In this document: positions 10,531 to 21,708 of the stretch, one piece after another
Layout: each line of letters starts with the position of its first letter
How positions within the stretch are numbered: the first letter of the stretch is position 1
Assembly: GCA_029448655.1 (NCBI GenBank)
Contig: JACCLO010000008.1
Coordinates: 310,001 to 374,000 of the forward strand
Direction: 5' to 3'
Source: Wolfiporia cocos
Lineage: Eukaryota; Basidiomycota; Agaricomycetes; Polyporales; Phaeolaceae
DNA: 64,000 nt
Position numbers and translations under genes: made by a program
The notes under the pieces: model-generated
What the model saw: only the letters and a program-made list of their open reading frames with translations
What the model was told of the DNA's origin: nothing
The model's database searches: none

Positions 10531-11490
10531 CTATCGGCAGGATTCTCGGATGTAACCTTTGTGAAGTTCTTCATCAATCCATTCGTCTAAGGAGTTTTGT
10601 TGAAGCTTAGACATAGGGTAACGTTTTATGGGCTTCGGCAGTGTTGCGCCTTCAACAAAGTCGATGGCGTGGTCGTAGTCCTTGCGAACAGGCATCCGCT
10701 CTGACGCCTTGTGACTGAACACTGTCGGACCAAACTCATGATACTCTTTAGGGACTAGCAATCTCCACTTTTCAGTTGAAGACGAGTCTAAGGATTCATC
10801 ATCCTTTTCGAGTATCACCGCTACAAGTTGAGCAAGAGTTTTGTTGTCTTCGTCTTCCAGCTGTGATAGCCAGTTAACGAAGGGGTTGTCGGAATCTCCT
10901 TCTCCTAGTGTGTCCAAAGGGAGATCCCATATACTGACCACTTCGTCAGGGAGTTCATCTGCCTCCTCCTTTGACGGTTTGGCGGGTCTTTGCCTTTTAG
11001 CAGCATGTATACATTTTCCTTTTTTTGTACACCGGTCATAAGATATCGTTCCCTTACTCCAATCGAAGTGCGGGTTATGACGTGTGAACCATTCGTACCC
11101 TAGGATAAGATCTTGTCCACTAAGTTTAGTTACGGCGAGACCGATAGTCTCCTTATGAATGCCGTGGACCATGAAGGCCTTAACTAAAGTGTCGATCTTT
11201 CCCGCTTTGTTGTAGGTGCCGTCCGCATTATGTACGTTAATGACGGGGCGAAGCGGTTGGGTTAACAGGTTATTGGCGGTGACAAAGTCGGAATTAATGA
11301 CGCTAATTTGAGCGCCACTATCTACAAGCGCTGTAGCCTGTACTTTCTTTCCATATACCCAGAGATCCACGCTAATCTTGAAGGATGTAGCAGGGTCGCG
11401 CGATTGATTGTGATAAATATGATTGATCTCTGCAGTGGGTATAATACAACTATGCTCGGTCATCGTACATGGACAGGCCGTCACATACAA
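10531..11490 (-). pseudogene. E2 pol: aspartic protease and RT N-terminus
   Basis: Retropepsin with TALVDSGAQISVINSDF near residues 54-70 and LILGYEWFTRHNP near 130. A linker follows, then KPIKRYPMSKLQQNSLDEW, the conserved segment just before the RT fingers. It ends in GYIRESC where a missing base shifts the frame. No ATG opens the frame at the gag end (11481-11490); pol frame starts in the overlap with gag, -1 relative to it, as in E6. Confidence 0.87.
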
Positions 11491-14000
11491 TCGTAGTAAA
11501 AATCCGAAGTATATTTTTTCTTTAAGAGCCGCTTCGGCGGCTCCGAGAGGGTGGACTGGTGAACGATAACACCAGTTGTGTCGGGGACGGTATCCTTATC
11601 AGCGTCTGAGTCCGTGCCCGCGACCTCCTCGATATGCGCGCGGGTGAGCGTTCCCACGGTGGATGTGGTGGCGCTCTGCCCCTCGTCATTGTCCTCCTCG
11701 TCCGTCTCATATCTCTCAATGATCCGGACGAAGCGGCGTTTTTTGCCGTCGTTAGCAGGTGCCGGCCTGCTCGACGTAGTCGATGTGTTTGATGACGACC
11801 CGGCTGTCGTCTTGGACGCTGAGGGGGGGGGGTTCCCTTCGGCTGACCCTTCCATTTGCAGTCATTCCAACCAGTGGTACAGTTGTCGCGACCGCACTGG
11901 GCGCACTTGTGGGGGAGAGAGACTAGAATCCTCTTCCCGTCCTTCTTGAGGACCCACAAGGCATCGGGTCTAGCGTTGTCGGGCAAAGTCTGCCCCGCCT
12001 TCTTCGTCTTGGTGCCCCCACCGCTGGCGGTCTTTTCAGATCCGCTGGTTTGGGACGTAGTGATAGTGGCGGCCTTCTTGTCACCCGAGCTTCCCTCCAC
12101 CTTCTTCGTCTCTTTCTTCCCGTCTTCGAATACTCTCGGTAATAGCGTCGGGGTACGCGTCCTTGTAGAACTCGATGGCCATATCGAGATATTTTTCCCA
12201 CTCGGTGGGGGCAGGGTGCTTGATGATTTTTAACATCGAGAAGCCGTCGCGTACCTTTTCAGGCAACGCGTCCTTGAGCTCCTCCAGCACCGTTGAGTTC
12301 TCGGACTTCGCCACTTTGACAAGTTGACGAAGTCTTTCTGCGTACGTGAAGAAGTTGGCTTTCGCCTTCCTCTTCCCCTTGTCGCCAAAGTACCCTTTGA
12401 TCTCCTTACGGGCCACCTCTTGGTCCGTCTTCTTCCCGTAGACGCGCTCCATGTCGTCCTCGAACTCCTTCCACATTCCTAGGGACTTCGTTACGTCTAC
12501 CGAGTCCCTAATCCTCTTTTCCTGGTACTGGAACGCCGACCCTGATAGACGCTGCAGGGCTTCAACAATCTGCTCCCGCTCCTGGTAGATTTTCGCTACC
12601 GAGAAGTACATGATGCACTTTTGGAGCCATTCCTTCACCGGGATCTTAGATCCATCACCGGTGAAGGTCGGTGGGGGCGTCGCCTTGGGGCGGAGAGGTG
12701 CTACTCCAGTAGGAGCAGCGGTGGTGGTGGAAGTGGAGGCAGCTGCAGTCGTAGCAGCAGCCTCGAGCTTGGCGAGGCGATCGGCGAGATCGCGCGTGGT
12801 CGTGGACTCCATTTTACAGAGTCTGGTGAGGGCGGCGTCGAGGTCGTCACGGGTGGAATTGGCCCGGTTTTCCGCTGCCGTCAGGCACGTCTCCAGCAAC
12901 CTGGTGTACTGGCGGTGCTCATCTGCCCTGTGAAGGACGAGACGCAGCCTGGAGTCGAGGGCAAAGCGGAATCGACGAATTTCCTCATCAGCGTATCTGT
13001 CACGGTAACCACCGTGCCACCCGCCCTAGCGGGGAACCCCTATATCCACCTAACTCTAACGCCTAAAGCCCCTCACCCTCCTAATGGCGGAGAACAAGAA
13101 GGCACTCCTGTTGAGAAGCCCTGCCGTATTGCCCAGACTAGCAGGTAAAGGTAGAAGAGATAAGTGGATGCAATGAATAGAGGCCCCCACGCCCAAGTGG
13201 GACGTAGCAGGCTTTGTCGACTAGGACCCTGCACGCAAAGACGAGCTAGCAGACGGTATTGAAAGGTTGCCAGGGGACGCGCCCCCAACGACGAGAAGAT
13301 AAGTTCTGAGGAGTACCTCAGAACGCTACCTAGTATATATACATGTGGACGCTATCTACTGTAGCTACAAGACCTGCCCTAATGGCATGGTCTGTGCACA
13401 TTGTGACTACGCTGCACATGACTGGTAACGATCGTGACTCCAGTGACGTACCACGTGACCTATGTAAGAGATAAGATATGACGAAGACTTATCTACTTTC
13501 CCATGCACGTGCAGTCCCGGGCGGCTAAGTATAACGTAGCGAATATCTGGAGAATAAAGGTTAATAAATCCTCAAGGAACCCCTTTATTCCGGGATTTCT
13601 TGTGACAGTATCTCGCGGCGACGTTCGCGTTCTCGCTCATGAAATTCAGACACATTTAAAATGTCTGACGGAGAGCGGCGTGTTCTTCTTCGGGAATAGT
13701 GTCGTAGGCATCCCCGGCTACCTCGAATTCCTCCCTGATGGGTAGGACTTCTTGGCTGTCGAACTCCAAGGCTGTATAGTCGCCGTATTTAGGCGGCAAC
13801 TGCTCGTTCCCGGTAAGGGGACCCGAGAATACAGAGGGCCACTGCTTCATTGGGGGGAGTCATGGTCGTGGAGTCGGGCATGCGCCGGGGGTGCGCGCCG
13901 CACGTGCGACGGGGGTAGGGGAGGTGGTTTGCTCCGGGGTGTGCACGGGCATGTTGACCGCGGTGCGCGAGCCGGATGCTTCGGGTTGGGTTTGCGACAT
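11481..14000 (-). pseudogene. E2 gag, broken by frameshifts and an LTR
   Basis: Likely start at 14000 (MSQTQPEASGSRTAVNMPVH). Stops at 13860-13862 and near 13661, then a family A solo LTR (12998-13607). The capsid-like core continues at 12899-12081 (ATPPPTFTGDGSKIPVKEWL; KKTDQEVARKEIKGYFGDKG), is frameshifted near 12100, then gives a zinc-knuckle-like CAQCGRDNCTTGWNDC (C-x2-C-x4-C-x6-C). It is frameshifted again in a G-run near 11821-11830 before the acidic C-terminus. The last codons are ATG TGA, overlapping pol. Confidence 0.83.
12998..13607 (-). repeat. Solo LTR, family A (610 bp), in E2 gag
   Basis: TGTCACGGTAACC...TTCTTGTGACA with perfect target duplications GTATC at 12993-12997 and 13608-13612. 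Related to the copies at 38814-40124 and 54843-56535. TATA (TATATATAC) and a GTTCTGAGG...CCTCAGAAC-type inverted repeat lie in the middle. Confidence 0.93.
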
Positions 14001-14192
14001 GGCTAAAAACCTGGTAAGCACTTGTTTGAAAAAGCGCGGGAATGCCTGTAAAAGGAGGAGAACCGGGGCAAAAGATGCATAATTACTAAAACTATCTACT
14101 GCCATGTCTTGTGCCTTTCTTGAGCCCGAGCTTGAAGTCACGCGATAAGAAGCGTTAAAGCAAGACCCCTTATCAGGTGGTCTGCGAGGGTT

Positions 14193-15095
14193 TTACATTT
14201 GGTGGACCGGGAACCATACATTGAGGGCGTTGAGCCCCCGTATAATACGTTGTATGTGCTCCCTATCTACGCTAGGATATCCAACCATAAAGTTCCCCAC
14301 GATCTTACAGTTCTTGACTAACAACCGCATCTGGCTGTTGTCGATCCTATCCATGAGAACTGCCTCGATGAATCCCTTACATACTGTCTGAAGGTCCCGC
14401 AAGAGGTTGGTTACCTCGTAGGTGGGATGACCATTGCAGAGGTCTGAGTTCGCCACGATGCACGAGTACACCGGGGCGAGCACCTTCGCGGTCTCCAGGA
14501 GTATAGGGATCACCTTGGCACCCCAGTCAAACTTCTTCTCCGTACAGGAGATGTCGAAGACATTGAAGTCTTTAGGGATGTCGTAGAGGCGTTTCTCAGC
14601 CCACTTGGCCCGCGGCAAGCGGACGAGGTCGATGATCTTCTGGAGTTCATCTGGCGTGAGGATTCGGTTCATAAGAGACTGGTCAGGGCGCAGAGGGGCG
14701 CGACGGGCGCGGGAAGCTGCGTCAGCCTCAACGTGGCGGGCTACTTCGGCTTCTTCCTCTAAGCGTCGCGCACGGGCGCGCTTAGCAGAAAGAGCCGCGT
14801 ACTCCCGCATGGCCTTAGCTTCTTCCTCCGTGATCTGCTGGTTCCTTGTTTTGATGACTGCGGGGCCTAGGCGGGGCCCGTGGTACTTGGGCTTCCGGAT
14901 GAGGTCTTCTACCTCCTTTCGGCTCTTGGACGGGATGTCCCAGAGCTCCGGTTTGCCGTTGGCCGCGTTGGTAACGACCATCTTATCCGGCATCTTGCCG
15001 GTGTCACCCTTCTGCTTCTGCTTCTTGACAATCGGGCCGGCCCTCAGGCGGGCCTCGACCATCTTGATGGACTTCTCTTGTCGCTCGGCAGGCAT
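14193..15095 (-). CDS. ORF0 of E2, unrecognised accessory protein
   Basis: Intact 300-residue frame starting MPAERQEKSIKMVEARL at 15095; the frame is open upstream to 15218 but that part is not conserved in E1. It shares MVVTNAANGKPELWDIPSKS (residues about 36-55), a central Arg/Glu-rich helical stretch, CTEKKFDWGAKVIPILLE, and the C-terminal HIQRIIRGLNALNVWFP with E1. No known domain is recognised. It sits between leader and gag exactly as in E1, so it is part of the element, not a captured host gene inserted by chance. Intact while its gag is broken in five places, which is notable. Confidence 0.8.
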   Translation of the reverse strand: MPAERQEKSIKMVEARLRAGPIVKKQKQKGDTGKMPDKMVVTNAANGKPELWDIPSKSRKEVEDLIRKPKYHGPRLGPAVIKTRNQQITEEEAKAMREYAALSAKRARARRLEEEAEVARHVEADAASRARRAPLRPDQSLMNRILTPDELQKIIDLVRLPRAKWAEKRLYDIPKDFNVFDISCTEKKFDWGAKVIPILLETAKVLAPVYSCIVANSDLCNGHPTYEVTNLLRDLQTVCKGFIEAVLMDRIDNSQMRLLVKNCKIVGNFMVGYPSVDREHIQRIIRGLNALNVWFPVHQM

Positions 15096-15692
15096 GGCTG
15101 TGTAACTACGTGAGAAAGCTGTACTACAACTATATAAAAAGGTCCGGAAACGGCCGTTCTTGATGCGGTAAGGTGTCATGTTGGTGTGTCGACGACGGCG
15201 TGCATCTCTCTCATACACGACCGGAGTGGAAGATACGTCGGGTCCTGCTTCCCTTGCGGTCCCGGTAACAGGCCAGAGTAGGGTATTACACCCATGGTGG
15301 CTAGCCGCAGCACTCCCAAACGTCCACCGCAGGCAAGCTAGCCGCCGCTGAGAAGCGGTGACCGGGAGATCCCGTTAAGGTTCAATCCCATGTGGTCATT
15401 AGGCCGGCAAGCCGGGTTTTAGTCTGGTTCCCGAAGGAACGAGGCTGTGTCCTTGCGTCTGGACAATAAACGTGTTACTAAGTAACGGGGATAGGTCTGG
15501 GAATCTCCCAAGTCTGATCCACCGCCGCCGATTAACGGCCCTTTGCAGGTACCGCTAATAACCTATTGAATGGCTGGTCGTTGCCATGTATCCCCCAGAT
15601 CCCAATACAAAAAGTACCTGTAAAGGGAAGACACCAAACCGCCGGCCTAAAAACACAAATCCCCAGGGCCAAAAGGCCGGGGGGCGATGAAA
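15096..15692 (-). other. E2 5' leader
   Basis: Untranslated leader, no supported frame. The hairpin GGGT-GTAAT-ACCC is at 15281-15293 in element sense. Similar in layout to the E0 leader (CTTCCCTTG followed by the hairpin). Confidence 0.65.
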
Positions 15693-15703
15693 AGAGTAGT
15701 TCT
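15693..15703 (-). promoter_or_regulatory. E2 self-primer binding site
   Basis: Element sense AGAACTACTCT, two bases from the LTR. The LTR transcript start AGAATAGTTCT (15825-15815), 34 nt after the TATA start, pairs with it at 10 of 11 positions. Confidence 0.65.
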
Positions 15704-15705
15704 AA

Positions 15706-16309
15706 TGACACAGACACCCACTAAGACTGAAATATAGGTGTTGAGGGGCGGTGTCGATCAGAGTGAGGTGTAAGAGTCAAGCAGTTGTTAAGAGCAACTA
15801 GTCAATTGTCGAGGAGAACTATTCTGAGTCTACAACGTACTCAGAGGCCAGCTTATATACATGAGGGGTAAGACCCATAACACCATAGGTAAGACTAGTG
15901 ATACCGCAGGGCGTAGGGTTATGTACCGGTAATGGTACGACCCGAAGCTTGTGATAGTTCCAAAGGTCGCTGACTGAGCATAAGGCTACAGCATGTGACG
16001 TGAGTTAGGCCGCTGACTGAGCGTGAGCCAGAGGCAAGTGACGCGAGTCACTAGAAAACCATGTGACGTGTGGCAACGTATGTTGTGAACTCTTTGTAGG
16101 GTCACGTGCAGGAAAGATAAGATGTGTCTACAGATAAGACGAGGCGCCGTGATAGGCGCTGAGCTAACGTGCACAAGAGATAAGATAAGAGTTATCTACG
16201 AGAGTGAGATAAGGGTGAGACATAACGTGATATGGAAAGCGAGTAGAACGAGCTGTAGAAAATCAGGGAAAATAGGAAAAAATAAGGAAAAATAAGAGAA
16301 ACCGTGACA
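15706..16309 (-). repeat. 5' LTR of E2 (family E, 604 bp)
   Basis: TGACACAGACACCC...GAAACCGTGACA on the plus strand. It contains GATAAGATAAG-type sites, a TATA sequence near 15850-15858 and the CTGAGT...ACTCAG inverted repeat just before the predicted transcript start. Flanking sequence at 16310 is old, CpG-poor DNA. Confidence 0.85.
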
Positions 16310-17132
16310 TATATACTGCCCCTCTGAGTTGCTTAGGACTCAGAACTAATCATCTATCGACACTGCTAGTAGCCCCCAAAGCTATTAGCCTTTTTGCACT
16401 GCTTAACTTGTTTGCTTATCGCCTCAAAGCCCTCAACAAGTCTTCTAAGTAAGTCCTTGTCAGACATCTCCCATTGTGCGTTGAATTTATAGCCCGTTCC
16501 ATGCGAGTGTGAGCGATATGTGCCTACTGACAGAACTGCTGGATTGGCGGGGTGGGCAGTCGATTTCTACAGCTCGAGGACATCGCATGCTACAGTTTGA
16601 AACGGAGTCCTCATCCTGACAGTTTTTCTTATGATCCACTGAAAAGGCATTATCATGCAAGCAGGTTCCAGCTATATGATTCTCTTCTTGTCTGCCACAT
16701 CCATGATGCTCAACACTGAAGATCCTTTGCCTATCAAGTAGGTTAATGTCAGGACCATATGCACATGCCCTTTATGATCAGGGCAGACCCCACTTATCAC
16801 TACAGGCTGCTGAGGTGGTTGTGAAGGAGTTTTGTACCCTCCATATGCTACAATTTCTTGCCACATCTGCTATAAATTGTGAGGAATGCTTTTGATCCCC
16901 ACCAGAACATCAACCACTTTCACATTACTTGATGACTCTGATAGCACTGTGACACAATCTTGTGTCTTGATTGACATTACCAGCTGCAGGTGCATAAGCT
17001 ATAGACTGGGGTCCACTATGTCTCAGACTAGCATGCTAAGATCACACAGCAGGATGACAAGAGAGTAGGGACATGCCCCAAAGTTACATTGTTGAGTCTA
17101 AGGAGAATGCCTTAGACTCTTGAGCCTTAAGT
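16310..17132. other. Old non-coding sequence
   Basis: No supported gene and no LTR features. CpG is sparser than in the elements to the left. Probably a piece of the same old sequence seen at 18168-18714, 22778-23215 and 25427-31531, separated by LTR insertions. Confidence 0.5.
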
Positions 17133-18167
17133 TGACACAAGTTCTACTCTTGTGTATCCACACGCAAGCACAGGCCTAGGAATGCCAGCCAGAGGTTGAT
17201 GACATAGGTGACGTGGTGTATATCGGACCCAAGAGGTTACCCAAGCCTCAGAGGGGAGTAGCATCGACCCACGCATAAGAGAGGAGCAAGGGGCCAAGGC
17301 CCAAGTCGAGATTGCTAAGTCTGAGGTGTAAGCCTCAGACTGTGCCAGCTTATATACATGGGGGAGCGTATGCTACTGAGATCGTGACCAGCCCTAAAGG
17401 CATGGTCTGTGCATACGCGTATGTAATGCCCGTCACATGTATGTATGTTTCCTAAGCTACACTAGCGCTGACCAGAGGGGGGGGCTAGGGATAACCGCTA
17501 CACTTGTCATGAGAAATCGTGAGCCCATCCCTTACCTCCGTAATAGCATATTTTCATTGTGATTCCTTTGTCTCACACGTCCGGGTTGACGCTGGTGTGG
17601 TAAGCGCCCAGCCTTTATCTTATCTACTTTCCACATGGCCTTATCTCGTTACTAGTAGTTACGCGTTACTGCGTTACCTCTGTTATGGCTCACATGACTT
17701 AGTGCACAGGCCCTGCTTTAGGGTGGGGTCCTCCACAGCGGCAGTGCAGCCTCTCATGTATATATACCAGTAGCGTTCTGAGGCTTAACCTCAGAACTAG
17801 TATTCTCGACCTTGGGGGCAAGTCCCCTGGGAACCACTTCACCTCTGCGTGCTTGCGTGCTGGTGACCCACTCTCTCCACCACCACTGCTAGTCTGGGGC
17901 CTAGCAACTAGTGTCCTTGTTGATGGATGGTCGCCCCCGTTTATGGCTGGCAGGGTCGTCGTCAATGACTCCTGTTCTCCTTGCAGGATAGAAGATAGGG
18001 GGGAGATCCCCGCATAGTGGTATGCACGGATTCCCGTGTCAATACTACATGGCACAAGTCACTTGACAGTAAACAATGAGTATCTACGTTCGAACCGGGG
18101 AGGGCGTATTCTGTGTATTATTGACATATGAAATAAATGATATACAGATATGCACAATTTTGTGACA
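17133..18167 (-). repeat. Solo LTR, family F, with nested LTR G
   Basis: TGACACAAGTTC...AATTTTGTGACA, with perfect duplications TAAGT (17128-17132; 18168-18172). Net length about 493 bp after removing LTR G and its duplication. TATA reads TTATATACATG on the plus strand; the inverted repeat GTCTGAGG...CCTCAGAC is beside it. Confidence 0.92.
17505..18041 (+). repeat. Solo LTR, family G (537 bp), nested in LTR F
   Basis: TGTCATGAGAAATC...TTCCCGTGTCA. Flanks ACACT (17500-17504) and ATACT (18042-18046) agree at 4 of 5 bases, so one has mutated. Contains the GCACAGGCC/TTTAGGG motif, TATATATAC and the inverted repeat at 17775-17797. Confidence 0.88.
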
Positions 18168-18714
18168 TAAGTACATGAGAACGTTGCACATCACTAGTAA
18201 TATGTATACCCTAAAGTAACAATGACACGGTGCTACTCTAGGAGTCTGATGGAATGCTGATATGTATCTATGACATACAACCTATGTTACTGTAGGTAAG
18301 GGTTATGGTAACTACCCTCCAACATATGTTAAATAGCAGATCACATGACTAAAGTATGTGCTATACCCCATGTCACAGAATCTGTGACACACTGGCTCAT
18401 GCAGGATGATAGCTTGAGGCTGAATCATATTGCCAAAGCTTGTGTCAATTATGGTTCAAACCCCCATCAACCTTAGCAGGCCTGGTCAACATGAGGCTAG
18501 AGTGTCACAGAACACTACATGACATAATGTTTTCTAGTTTTTTTTCTGCAATTTATTACAGGGTTTTGAGTGTGCACCCTAGAAAACAGCATTCATCAGG
18601 CATTCCCATTGTGTGCCTGGGAGATTCCAAGAATGCACCCTCCTCTAGTGTTTAGCACAAAGCACTCGCTGTCAGATGACTTACAGATTTCAGTGCATAA
18701 GATAAGATACACAT
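18168..18714. other. Old non-coding sequence with an LTR-end palindrome
   Basis: No gene. At 18371-18389 the LTR terminus TGTCACAGA is followed after one base by its reverse complement, as if two LTR heads were joined. Confidence 0.5.
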
Positions 18715-19093
18715 TGTCACAAGAAACCTGTGCTTATGCCCCAAGTATGCGCTAGATAGACACTGCACGCTATGGACATGCACATGCATAGGTAGATAAT
18801 ACTTTGTTTATCTTATCTTACAGGTCATGCGCTGTTACTTACTAGTCACGACATGACTGCTACGTTACATGGTTATAGGTACTGCACACAGACCCGGCCT
18901 TTAGGGCTGGGTCGTTAGGGTCTCATATCATGTATATATACTGATAGTTAGTGTTCTGGGTTCCCCAGAACTAGTATCCTCAGCCTAGGGGGCATTCTCC
19001 TGGGAGTCTACTTTCTTGCTTGCTGCATGCACATGTCCTGCTCAAAGCTTGAGGCTGGTGGAGAGAGTACCAGTTCTGGATAACAAGGGGGTT
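18715..19093 (+). repeat. LTR, family H, 5' portion
   Basis: Starts TGTCACAAGAAACC. Contains GCACACAGACC with CTTTAGGG, TATATATACTG and the inverted repeat GTTCTGGG...CCCAGAAC (18953-18971). Its 3' end is lost where an oppositely oriented LTR begins at 19094. Confidence 0.8.
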
Positions 19094-19514
19094 TGACACA
19101 GACTTACAGAAGTCTGTGGGACCGGCCCTGCCAGGGATCCAACCTGCCAGATGAGCAACAACCGCACTTGCCAGTGGTGAACGTTGAGCATAAACCGGGG
19201 TCCCCAGTCCCGGCTACCCCTAAGTCGACATAGTGAGAGGGTGTGACACACAGACTAGCGAGTGAGAGACCAAGCAGTAAGGACCACACCACACACAGAG
19301 AGGTCTGAAGAAAGGAGACTAGCCCATTGTCGAGAATCTTAGAGATGGGGTATAAGACCACCGAGACGTCTAGCCCTAAAGTACTGGCCTGTGCGCAGTA
19401 ACTAAGAGGTCATATGACAAGTAACTACCTGTAACGTGACATGTACATACTGTGACTGTAACGTGAGTACCTGAGGCGCACGCTACCCTACAGCGCTAAT
19501 CTAATAGGTCAGGT
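19094..19514 (-). repeat. LTR fragment, family O group
   Basis: Begins TGACACAGACTTACAG; in LTR sense this end is a perfect nine-pair hairpin (CACAGACTT...AAGTCTGTG) followed by TCA. Ends abruptly at the next LTR. Related to 24850-25426, 34009-34417 and 47851-48440. Confidence 0.75.
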
Positions 19515-20214
19515 TGACACAAACTAAGTCGCTTACTTACTTAGATGCTTTTGGTGTGGGTGGTGAGGTTGTAAGGTGAGACAAAGTCTTAGAAAGTAGA
19601 GATAGCTTGTTAGGCTGGAGTAACTCTGTTATCGAGGAGAACAGTTTTACACTCAGTCTGCCCTAGTATATATACATGCTTTGCAGTACCCCTAATACAT
19701 ATAAGACCATTGGTACTCTACGATGAGTAATGCTGCATGTGTGACACGGAATAACTCAACTATGTCGTGTCACTCCTAGGTCTCCTGGTATGTGGCTAAG
19801 TCGTTACTTAGAAAGGGGTAACTAAGTAGTGTTGTTGGCGACATCCAAGGGAGCACGCAAGAGTGGCAGAGTAAGACCGGGGGCACACGCGCCCCTAGCC
19901 AAGATTTATAGAGCTGAGGTGTAAGACCTCAGCGTTGACGTATATATACGAAGGGGGACCGGTAGCTATGTAGTAACGGGCTACCCTAAAGATCAGGTTC
20001 GTGCGCTGTAAGGTGCCTCCCTAAGTACATGTGACTTATCTACAAGATGGTCGTCACGTGACCGCTGGTGAGGTGGCCACCGTAGACTAGTGGTTAAGCG
20101 TATAGGCTAGACTGTAGGTAACGGGGATCAAACCGGGGTAGAGCCGTTCGTTCCATGGCACAGAATCCGTGACAGGGATAGGCACGCAAAGAGAGTAGAG
20201 CAAGGGGACACACC
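19515..20214 (-). repeat. Two further reverse LTR pieces (J1 19515-19741, J2 19742-20174) and a short remnant
   Basis: J1 starts TGACACAAACTAAG and has TATATATACATG. J2 has matching termini TGACACGGA...TCCGTGACA, a GTATATATAC TATA near 19955 and the inverted repeat CTGAGGT...ACCTCAG. No clear target duplication for J2 (ATGTG versus GGGAT), so the order here has probably been rearranged. 20175-20214 is a remnant of another LTR. Confidence 0.65.
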
Positions 20215-21367
20215 TGTCACAGATTTATCTGGGGCTTACAGCATTTTTCCTATGATTATAGCAATTTATCCGGGATTTATACGTCTAACTACAAGTTATC
20301 TACGGGTTAACTCCCATTGCCATACGACAAGCTCTTAACGGGGCTTATCAACCACATGACCAGCTTATACAAGGCTACGTCACAAGACTAATGACATCAT
20401 CGCTAAGGCAACGTGCATCACTGTGCCTCCACCTGCGAATGCGTCATACAAGTCTAGACAATAGCATCATCACCGCTACGTCATAGGTCTCACCCACCAT
20501 AGCAAGACCAGCCACGTCATAGATCGTAGATCATAATGATAGGCCGAGCGTGGCACGCTCGCATAATAATGTCCACACATACAAACATCGCCTCATGGCA
20601 ATGTTCTATTGGGTCGGCCTTCTCGGCTTCCCACACGTCATAAGATCCTTGATCACAATGACACCTCAGGCGCGCCACGCCTTCGCATAATAATGGCAAC
20701 ACGGCCAAATAGCACTATATTAGCACCAAGGCAATATCGCTATAGGCTTGGCCTTCTCGGCCATCCCATGGACTCAGTGCATACCAAGTCCCGGGCTTCT
20801 GCCATCAAGGCGTTGCCCAAACACCGGACCTCGCCTCACGGCTAAGACCAACACATGTCCCGGTAACCATACGGCCCGGTACATAACACATGCCACGGTA
20901 CTTCTGTCCAATGGCATAACGACCTCGGCGTCTCGCCTTGGTCATCCAACGAAGCGCGGCCAATCGCCATTATACCGCAAGGTATCCGGCAATCGGCCTT
21001 CTCTATACCCGGGCTGCGCCCGCGTTACTTACAGATAACAAGCAAATCCCTCTCTTACGATTGGTTCGGCCATTAGGGCCTTCCACGGCCATTGTAGATA
21101 GAGAGTCCCAAAACATACAGATAAGATAAGCTTTGCCACTTGGCAAAGCCACATAACCCGGTAAGGCAGTACTAGCTAGTAGCACGTGCCCTCCCGACAA
21201 ACATGTATTTAAGTAGGAGCCAAGTGCTCTATACTTTAGTTCTATTCTTCTCGGCGTCCGCCGTAGAAGCATCTTCCACCTGCTGCTGCTGCATTCAGTA
21301 TTCTCCTCGCCAGGTCGCCTTACAACAGGCATAAGGCTTGGTGAGTCCCACAGAGTATTCTGTGTCA
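20215..21367 (+). repeat. LTR, family K, copy 1 (1,153 bp)
   Basis: TGTCACAGATTTATCTG...ATTCTGTGTCA. Longest LTR family here. TATA is TATTTAAGTAGG near 21208; the predicted start AGTTCTATTCT is followed by a TTCTCGGCG...CGCCGTAGAA hairpin. The flanks do not match (ACACC, AGGAT), unlike the three other K copies, so an exchange may have taken place here. Small frames inside are repeat shadows, not genes. Confidence 0.85.
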
Positions 21368-21708
21368 AGGATGAGGTTGTAAGACCTCATCCCTACTGCT
21401 TATATACATGCAGAGTGTGCTTTGGTGTAACTAGCTACTGCCCTAAAGAGGGTCTGTGCACAGTAGGCACACCGACGTAACATTGGTAACTAGTGACGAT
21501 GCATGTAACTATTGTGACCGTGAGCTAGTGCTACCCTTGTCTTATCTACAACAGGATCTTATCTATAAGTCAGGTGACTACAGCAAGGAAAAGCAATGCC
21601 ACACCATTCTGTGACACATTGCCAAGGTTGAGGGCTTACTGTGTAGTCTGTTTTACTCAATTCAATGGGAGGCGGTGGCACAGCGGCCTCAACCATGGCA
21701 GCAGGAAG
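21368..21708 (-). repeat. LTR fragment
   Basis: Middle of a reverse LTR: inverted repeat GATGAGG...CCTCATC, TTATATACATG, and CCCTAAAGAGGGTCTGTGC (the common U3 motif in reverse). No termini of its own are identified. Confidence 0.6.

Larger units (their letters stand above)
9399..16309 (-). mobile_element. E2: Ty3/gypsy retrotransposon, family E LTR, interrupted by E0
   Basis: From right to left: 5' LTR (15706-16309), leader, ORF0 (14193-15095), gag (about 14000-11481, containing a solo family A LTR), protease-RT-RNase H (11490-9399). Pol stops at the E0 insertion; integrase and 3' LTR are outside the window. Several 1-nt indels and stops show it is dead. It must be older than E0, and E0 older than E1. 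Confidence 0.9.

Noticed and set aside
17720..17740. TTTAGGG runs as telomere repeats
   Set aside because: Each is a single copy inside a conserved U3 motif, not a tandem array.
20080..20150. tRNA-like sequence (TAGACTAGTGGTTAAGCG, then GGGGATCAAACC)
   Set aside because: D-arm-like part is convincing but the T-stem cannot pair and the anticodon loop is short; it lies inside LTR J2. The similar piece at 24565-24660 has A-box and B-box-like parts on opposite strands.
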